Below, piece after piece: positions 7,266-11,217 of a stretch of 11,217 nt of DNA. The notes beneath the pieces were generated by a model, which was not told where the DNA came from, made no database searches, and was given only the letters and a program-made list of their open reading frames with translations. Where the stretch lies: contig NZ_JAILKR010000025.1 in assembly GCF_024693525.1 (NCBI RefSeq), positions 1-11,217 on the forward strand, in the 5' to 3' direction. Origin of the DNA: Selenomonas sp. (lineage in GTDB: Bacteria; Bacillota_C; Negativicutes; Selenomonadales; Selenomonadaceae). How positions within the stretch are numbered: position 1 is the stretch's first letter; each line of letters starts with the position of its first letter. The translations under genes were made by a program, and so were the position numbers.

Positions 7266-8402
7266 ATGGATTGGAAAAAAGCATCGAAAAAAACCATGAT
7301 GGCAGTGGTACTGGCAACGTCCTTTACGGGGTTCAGCATGATTGCCCAGCAGCCGGCTACGGCCGAGGCTTTTTCGCTTGGCAACTTGGGAAACTTGGGT
7401 GGTCTGGAAGGAATCGCCAAAATGGGCCAGCAGTTTGCTGAGGCCAAGGCGAAACTCAGCGCTGAGATTGACGTGCTGAATACGACGGAAGACGGCCGCA
7501 ACTATCTGATGAATTCCTTTCAGCAGAAGTATGGCGTCGACAATGACCCGGCTATGAATCAGCGGCTTACGAATATGATGCAGGTGATGACGTCAGCCAT
7601 CCGTCAGGTGGATTCCTCCATCGATGATAAACCCTATCGTTATTTCCTGAATCCGGATAAGAGCTTCAATGCTTTCTGCAGCATGGGACATGTCATGTCT
7701 GTCAACCGCGGTGCCTTTGAACGCGTTTCTTGCGATGATGAGCTGGCCTTTGTCGTTGGCCATGAGATGGGCCATGGTCAGAAAGACCATACGGCCAAGA
7801 GCGTTTTGAAATCGGCGGATAAACAGTTGCTGGCCCAGATTGCCTCCCAGTCCCTGGGCGGCAATCAGCTCACCGATACCATTTGCAACATGGGCATGAA
7901 CATCAGCATGGCTCATTCGGATAAGGGCCGTGAGTGGGAAGCGGATAACCTTTCTTGGGAATACATGACCCATACCAACTACAACCTCGGTGCCGGAGCT
8001 GCTGTTTGGCAGCGTATGCTGGAGGAGTATGGCGATAATACCCAGAAAGGCATGAACCTCTGGTTCAATCCTTCGGACCATCCGAATCATGCTGCCCGCC
8101 GCGACAACTACGTCAAGAAACTGGAAGCATACAGCGGCAAACATGTCACGGCCAAGAATGGCGATGTCTTCGTAAACGGCAAGAAATTTGTTATGCCGGC
8201 AGCCCAGGAGAATATCAGCTCGGAAGAGCGTTCCTATCTGGTTATGGGCAATCTGGCCCGGGCTTATCATGACGGCCAGAACAAGAATGCCGTAACGGTG
8301 AAGGGCAATACGGTTATGATGGGCAGCCAGGCAATCATGACGACCAATGCCGATGACGAATCAGCACAGACCTTGGCAGATCGTTTAAATTCCATAAAGT
8401 AA
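7266..8402 (+). CDS. Secreted M48-family zinc metalloprotease
   Basis: This zinc-dependent endopeptidase of the M48 (Ste24/BepA/LoiP-like) family probably acts in the periplasm, where relatives degrade misfolded envelope proteins. It has 378 residues. The signal peptide spans about residues 1-35, with basic MDWKKASKK, hydrophobic MMAVVLATSFTGFSMIA and an ATAEA cleavage region. No lipobox cysteine follows. The catalytic motif HEMGH occupies 166-170, in AFVVGHEMGHGQKDH. The third zinc ligand is probably Glu223 in GREWEADNLS, four residues before Asp227 in the usual ExxxD pattern. SDHPNHAARRDNYVKKL after the catalytic domain matches the conserved C-terminal segment of secreted M48 enzymes. The last 95 or so residues (YSGKHVTAKNGDVFVNGKKF onward) look like an extra beta-rich module. 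The gene appears monocistronic, with its own promoter. Confidence 0.9.
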   Translation: MDWKKASKKTMMAVVLATSFTGFSMIAQQPATAEAFSLGNLGNLGGLEGIAKMGQQFAEAKAKLSAEIDVLNTTEDGRNYLMNSFQQKYGVDNDPAMNQRLTNMMQVMTSAIRQVDSSIDDKPYRYFLNPDKSFNAFCSMGHVMSVNRGAFERVSCDDELAFVVGHEMGHGQKDHTAKSVLKSADKQLLAQIASQSLGGNQLTDTICNMGMNISMAHSDKGREWEADNLSWEYMTHTNYNLGAGAAVWQRMLEEYGDNTQKGMNLWFNPSDHPNHAARRDNYVKKLEAYSGKHVTAKNGDVFVNGKKFVMPAAQENISSEERSYLVMGNLARAYHDGQNKNAVTVKGNTVMMGSQAIMTTNADDESAQTLADRLNSIK

Positions 8403-8429
8403 AAGGAAATCTTGCATAAGAGGCCTTTT
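8401..8429 (+). terminator. Weak hairpin after the M48 protease gene
   Basis: AAAAGG (8401-8406) pairs with CCTTTT (8424-8429), and TCTT with AAGA closes a small loop above an internal bulge. It overlaps the stop codon and has only a short T run, so at best it terminates partially. No other terminator is visible before the yhdT-like gene, so read-through into yhdT-panF is possible. Confidence 0.3.
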
Positions 8430-8498
8430 CTGCGGTACACTTGTATAGTGTTTGACGGTACGCATGAGAAGATGCGACTGTACAGAAGGAGGATTCTT

Positions 8499-8762
8499 AT
8501 GTCAGAGTATGAGAAATATCAGCAGATTAAGCGTGAGGCACGGTGGACCGGCCTCGCGCTTTTTGTGCTGATTTTGTTTTGGATTTTTGCGGGCTTTGGA
8601 CTCGCGGGGATTCCCGGCGAAGTGCTGGGAATCCCCCTTTGGGCGGTGACCGCTAGCATTGGCGTTTGGTTTTTTGCCATTTTGCTGGTGAAGCTTTTGA
8701 CATCCTTGGTTTTCCAGGATATGGATCTGGATGAAGAAAAGGAGGCAAAGCAGCATGAATAA
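8499..8762 (+). CDS. yhdT: YhdT-like small membrane protein (DUF997)
   Basis: This 87-residue inner-membrane protein resembles YhdT/DUF997, a family usually encoded directly before panF; its own function is unknown. It is probably an accessory of the symporter (inference from gene order). A charged N-terminus (MSEYEKYQQIKREARW) precedes two hydrophobic segments, about 17-36 and 46-70. The tail is short, acidic and cytosolic (FQDMDLDEEKEAKQHE). The ATG at 8499 is preceded by AAGGAGG. An upstream in-frame start in the intergenic region has no ribosome binding site and adds no recognisable domain, so I reject it. The last eight bases overlap the start of panF, indicating translational coupling. 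I see no strong promoter in 8403-8498, which holds a small CGCAT/ATGCG hairpin (8461-8476). Confidence 0.85.
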   Translation: MSEYEKYQQIKREARWTGLALFVLILFWIFAGFGLAGIPGEVLGIPLWAVTASIGVWFFAILLVKLLTSLVFQDMDLDEEKEAKQHE

Positions 8763-10275
8763 TGGAAATCCGGCAGCTTTGCTGCCCTTACTGACCTTTA
8801 TGGTCATCATGGTAGGCATTGGCATCTATGTGCGGCGCGTCCAGGCCCGGGGCTTTGCCAATAACTTTGTGCAGCAGTATTTTATCGGCAATCATGACCT
8901 CAGCGGTTTTGTGCTGGCCATGACAACGGTGGCAACCTACAGTTCCGTCAGTTCTTTTGTGGGTGGCCCCGGCATGGCCTGGCAGATTGGCTTTGGCTGG
9001 ATATACATGGCGGTGGTACAGGTAACGGCTATTTTTCTTGTCCTGGGAATATTCGGCAAGCGAGTTGCCATGTTGTCGCGTAAATTCGACGCCGTTACCG
9101 TCGTGGATATCATTCGCGAGCGGTTTCAGTCGGATGGTTTGGCCAGTATGGCGGCCTTTATCATTGTGCTATTTTTCTGTGGAACCATGACGGCGCAATT
9201 TGTGGGTGGTGCCAAGCTCTTTGCTGCGGTGACAGGCTATAGCTATGAGATGGGACTATTGCTCTTTGGCTTGGTGGTGGTAGCCTATACGAGTATTGGC
9301 GGCTTTCGGGCGGTGGCTCTTACGGATACCTGCTGTGCCGTTATGATGATGATTGGCATTGTACTGCTGCTCTACTATGTACTGCAGGCTGGCGGTGGCT
9401 ATGATAATATTATGGTTTCGATTCATGCCAATCATCCGGAAATGCTAGAACCACTGTCGGCAGGTCACATGCCTGTAGGCCTTTACCTTACCCAGTGGAT
9501 TCTCGTGGGGATCTGTACGATTGCCCTGCCCCAGTCGGTGGTTCGCGGCATCAGCTATAAGGATACGAAGAGCCTTCACCATGCCATGTTAATCGGCACG
9601 ATTGTGGTGGGCTTTATGAATATCGGCATCAATTTCACGGGCATCCTTGCCCATGGTGTTTTGACCGACAGCCTGCAAAGCTATGGCGGCGTGGATAACA
9701 TCATTCCGAAGACCATTGTGACGGCTATGCCAAAGGCTTTGGTGGGCTTTGCCATCATCGGCCCGCTGGCGGCGTCTATTTCAACGATTTCGGGGTTGCT
9801 GATTGTGGCGGCATCTGCTATTATCAAGGACGTTTATCTTCATGAACAGAAGAAACGGGGGCTGGTACCGACGGTGGGCAAGCTGCGGCTGCTGTCCATG
9901 TCGGTTACGGCGGCAATTGGCGTAGTGGTCTTCTGCATTGCTCTGACCCCACCCAGCCTCATCTGGATTATCAATATGTTTGCCTTTGGCGGCTTGGAGA
10001 CGGCCTTCTTTTGGACGCTGCTGCTGGGATTGTTCTGGCGACGGGCCAATAAGCTGGGAGCTATCCTGTCCATGGGCGGCGGTACGCTGGCTTACTGTCT
10101 GACCCAGGGAATGGGATTTAAGGTCATGGGGCTCCATCAGATTACCATTGGCATTACCGTTTCCCTGCTGTTTTTCCTGCTGGGGTCCTATCTGGGGAAA
10201 CCGCAGGAACCGCAGGTTCTGGCAAAGTTTTTCCCGGAAAAGCAGGATAGGACCGAAGTCGTTGTTTCAAAATGA
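8755..10275 (+). CDS. panF: Sodium/pantothenate symporter
   Basis: This inner-membrane secondary transporter of the sodium:solute symporter (SSS) family imports pantothenate, the coenzyme A precursor, with sodium. It has 506 residues with about 12-13 hydrophobic segments. Segments that closely follow known PanF proteins are VLAMTTVATYSSVSSFVGGP (53-72), AQFVGGAKLF (147-156), YTSIGGFRAVALTDT (178-192), LPQSVVRGISYKDTKSLHHA (258-277), AASISTISGLLIVAASAIIK (339-358) followed by DVYL, and NMFAFGGLETAFFW (407-420). The ATG at 8755 is set by GGAGG nine bases upstream, inside the end of yhdT. An in-frame ATG eight codons earlier has no such site. The pairing with yhdT supports PanF over proline or other SSS transporters. 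The C-terminal tail is short and hydrophilic. Confidence 0.93.
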   Translation: MNNGNPAALLPLLTFMVIMVGIGIYVRRVQARGFANNFVQQYFIGNHDLSGFVLAMTTVATYSSVSSFVGGPGMAWQIGFGWIYMAVVQVTAIFLVLGIFGKRVAMLSRKFDAVTVVDIIRERFQSDGLASMAAFIIVLFFCGTMTAQFVGGAKLFAAVTGYSYEMGLLLFGLVVVAYTSIGGFRAVALTDTCCAVMMMIGIVLLLYYVLQAGGGYDNIMVSIHANHPEMLEPLSAGHMPVGLYLTQWILVGICTIALPQSVVRGISYKDTKSLHHAMLIGTIVVGFMNIGINFTGILAHGVLTDSLQSYGGVDNIIPKTIVTAMPKALVGFAIIGPLAASISTISGLLIVAASAIIKDVYLHEQKKRGLVPTVGKLRLLSMSVTAAIGVVVFCIALTPPSLIWIINMFAFGGLETAFFWTLLLGLFWRRANKLGAILSMGGGTLAYCLTQGMGFKVMGLHQITIGITVSLLFFLLGSYLGKPQEPQVLAKFFPEKQDRTEVVVSK

Positions 10276-10304
10276 TATAAAATGCTGTTTTAATGCTTAA
10301 TATT

Positions 10305-10326
10305 GTGCGGCGCCCACTATTTTTTT
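10305..10326 (+). terminator. Possible weak terminator after panF
   Basis: GTG (10305-10307) and CAC (10315-10317) flank a GC-rich CGGCGCC core with an imperfect short stem, followed by TATTTTTTT. The T run is good but the stem is short and mismatched, so termination here is uncertain. Confidence 0.3.
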
Positions 10327-10337
10327 GAAAAAGACTG

Positions 10338-10346
10338 TGTTATAAT
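10338..10346 (+). promoter_or_regulatory. Extended -10 promoter for the 95-aa protein gene
   Basis: TGTTATAAT (10338-10346) is a perfect extended -10 element. No -35 box sits at the right distance (TTGAAA at 10325-10330 is too close), which is common for extended -10 promoters. It implies a leader of about 105 bases before the start codon at 10458. Confidence 0.65.
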
Positions 10347-10352
10347 ACACTT

Positions 10353-10457
10353 TACATTTAGGACTTATGGGGTAAAATGATACATAGGCCTGTTATGTAA
10401 TGGGGACAGGTCAATAGACCGTATTTATTACTATTGTTACGTGGAGGGAGTAGCAAA
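10353..10457 (+). promoter_or_regulatory. Long 5' leader with small hairpins before the 95-aa gene
   Basis: This leader contains several short potential stems: CATA/TATG around GGCCTGT (10383-10397), CCTGT with ACAGG (10389-10409), and GGTC with GACC (10408-10419). Some of these are mutually exclusive. It ends in the strong ribosome binding site GGAGGGAG (10443-10450). I recognise no known riboswitch, so a regulatory role is only a possibility. Confidence 0.25.
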
Positions 10458-10745
10458 ATGGTTGTGGCAGTTAACAACACAACGGATAAAGTATTTAAAT
10501 TCAAAAAAGGGAAATATAATCTTAAAGAAAAGGCTGTTTGGAAATCGAAGACAGCTTTTATCGAAGATACATTAGAAATCATCATCAGCGAGTCAGCGCA
10601 CCTTGAGGCGGCTGTCTATGCAAAATGTTATTACGATATCCGTTTGAAGCGCAGTGAAATGGAAGACCGCTACGTTATGTCCTATGACGATGCGGTTCGT
10701 TATTGGAAAAATTACTGCGATGCCCGGGTTTATCAGATTGCATGA
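10458..10745 (+). CDS. Unrecognised 95-residue cytosolic protein
   Basis: I do not recognise this protein. It starts at the ATG at 10458, seven bases after GGAGGGAG; an earlier in-frame alternative start overlaps that site and is rejected. The 95 residues have no signal peptide or membrane segment. The N-terminal third is strongly basic (KVFKFKKGKYNLKEKAVWKS). The middle looks helical with alternating charge (FIEDTLEIIISESAHLEAAV). The C-terminal third is rich in Tyr and Asp/Arg (YAKCYYDIRLKRSEMEDRYV, then WKNYCDARVYQIA), with two cysteines (56 and 87) that are not in a zinc-binding arrangement. It appears to be monocistronic, with its own extended -10 promoter, a long leader and the hairpin terminator at 10823. 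The codon pattern and clear ribosome binding site support a real gene; the function is unknown. Confidence 0.75.
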   Translation: MVVAVNNTTDKVFKFKKGKYNLKEKAVWKSKTAFIEDTLEIIISESAHLEAAVYAKCYYDIRLKRSEMEDRYVMSYDDAVRYWKNYCDARVYQIA

Positions 10746-10822
10746 GTCTGTTGGGCCTTGAGGATAAGATCTAGCAGGTAAAAGGGATTGCGAAAATTCC
10801 TTTATATTGATATAAAGTATGG

Positions 10823-10870
10823 AAGCCTCCATAAGTTAGATTGATTCATCTAGCTTATGGAGGCTTTTTT
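10823..10870 (+). terminator. Terminator after the 95-aa protein gene
   Basis: An 18-bp stem with one G-T wobble pairs AAGCCTCCATAAG plus TTAGA (10823-10840) with TCTAG plus CTTATGGAGGCTT (10849-10866) around an 8-nt loop. It runs into a stretch of T (10865-10870). It is 77 bases past the stop codon. The stem core is the same as in the fruA terminator at 264-309. Confidence 0.85.
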
Positions 10871-10943
10871 GAATTTAGCAACGTAGTTTTTACCAATTAC
10901 AGTTTGCAGGGAAGTAGCGAGTTCGTATTCGAGGTAAATCGCC

Positions 10944-11143
10944 GGCGGCAGGGGCCCCAGTACCAACGCTCCACTCGGTGACAACCCGCTACAAGAAATT
11001 TTTGCCTTTTAATTAAGAGTTGGAAAACAGTTAAACGCGCTTCGCTTGGACGAAACTGCTTTTCCAACGAGAACGCAGGCAAAAATTTCTTGCTTCACGC
11101 GGAACGTCAAGGCTCCGCTTATGGTACTGGGGCCCCCGCCGCC
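10944..11143 (+). repeat. 200-bp nested palindrome with 21-bp GC-rich terminal arms
   Basis: The 21-bp ends (10944-10964 and 11123-11143, core GGGGCCCCAGTACC and GGTACTGGGGCCCC) are inverted with one mismatch. Inside, GAC and CCGC (10980-10989) can pair with GCGG and GTC (11098-11107). CAAGAAATTTTTGCCT (10992-11007) pairs perfectly with 11077-11092. GTTGGAAAACAGTT (11019-11032) pairs with 11054-11068 with one bulged base. The apex is about 21 nt (11033-11053). The whole could form a long interrupted hairpin in RNA or a cruciform in DNA, or it could be a small MITE-like element with terminal inverted repeats. No flanking target duplication is visible. Confidence 0.8.
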
Positions 11144-11217
11144 TCGGTTAGAGTCGGCACGAAGCTACTATGCCCTCGGAGGGTGAAGCTCGGGGAAACT
11201 TGCCGCATCCTCAGCCG
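11144..11217. other. Unassigned GC-rich end of window
   Basis: These 74 bases follow the outer arm of the palindrome. They contain no complete gene and no tRNA or rRNA signature that I recognise. One frame is open to the edge but has no visible start with a ribosome binding site. They may be a continuation of the repeat; the left copy is cut before this point, so the two cannot be compared. Confidence 0.4.

Larger units (their letters stand above)
10799..11143 (+). repeat. Right copy of the large non-coding inverted repeat
   Basis: This is the complete-looking copy of the repeat also found inverted at 1-331. Its outer part (10981-11130) is the near-identical portion; 10799-10980 is diverged but alignable. 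It starts with the shared CCTTTATATTGA motif, then a terminator hairpin, then a conserved linker (AATTACAGTTTGCAGG and GTTCGTATTCGA), then the nested palindrome of 10944-11143. An open frame on the minus strand (10897-11082) runs through the palindrome, but it has no ribosome binding site and looks spurious. Confidence 0.9.

Noticed and set aside
8403..8498. Possible riboswitch before yhdT-panF
   Set aside because: Only a 5-bp hairpin (CGCAT/ATGCG) is visible, and no motif of a known vitamin-sensing riboswitch was recognised.
10897..11082. Minus-strand 61-codon open frame inside the right repeat
   Set aside because: It runs through the palindrome, has no ribosome binding site or recognisable domain, and the corresponding frame is not cleanly maintained in the left copy because of indels near 151-156.
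1..11217. Composite transposon or genomic island bounded by the inverted repeats
   Set aside because: There is no transposase, integrase or target-site duplication in the window, and the enclosed genes look like ordinary chromosomal genes. The left repeat is also cut by the window edge, so boundaries cannot be judged.

Overview
The window reads as chromosomal sequence from a Gram-negative-type Firmicute (Negativicutes, most like Selenomonas and its relatives). The basis is moderate GC, strong Shine-Dalgarno sequences, sigma-A type promoters, T-tract terminators, and secreted or envelope proteins next to clostridial-type metabolism. This is an inference from gene content; no rRNA or other phylogenetic marker is present.

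Layout. Positions 1-331 and 10799-11130 are two copies, in opposite orientation, of one non-coding repeat. The outer 150 bp of the two copies are almost identical (one mismatch seen). Each contains a long nested palindrome and, on its gene-facing side, a terminator-like hairpin. Between them lie three groups of genes. (1) On the minus strand is a fructose operon, fruR-fruK-fruA (3934 down to 336). It encodes a DeoR-family regulator, 1-phosphofructokinase and a fused IIA-IIB-IIC fructose PTS permease, so it takes up fructose as fructose 1-phosphate and converts it to fructose 1,6-bisphosphate. (2) Divergent from it on the plus strand are a YitT/DUF2179 membrane protein and an unrecognised secreted 198-residue protein, closed by a terminator. 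(3) Further plus-strand units follow: a MetY-type O-acetylhomoserine sulfhydrylase with a near-perfect promoter and a palindromic operator candidate, a secreted M48 zinc protease, a yhdT-panF pair (small membrane protein plus sodium/pantothenate symporter), and an unrecognised 95-residue protein ending at the right-hand repeat.

The genes are mostly ordinary housekeeping and transport functions. The least explained part is the pair of large inverted repeats. Their internal hairpin architecture suggests either a mobile or palindromic repeat family or a structured RNA. I could not identify a defence system, prophage, CRISPR array, transposase or RNA gene of a known class. The left copy is cut by the window edge, and the last 74 bases (11144-11217) are unexplained.
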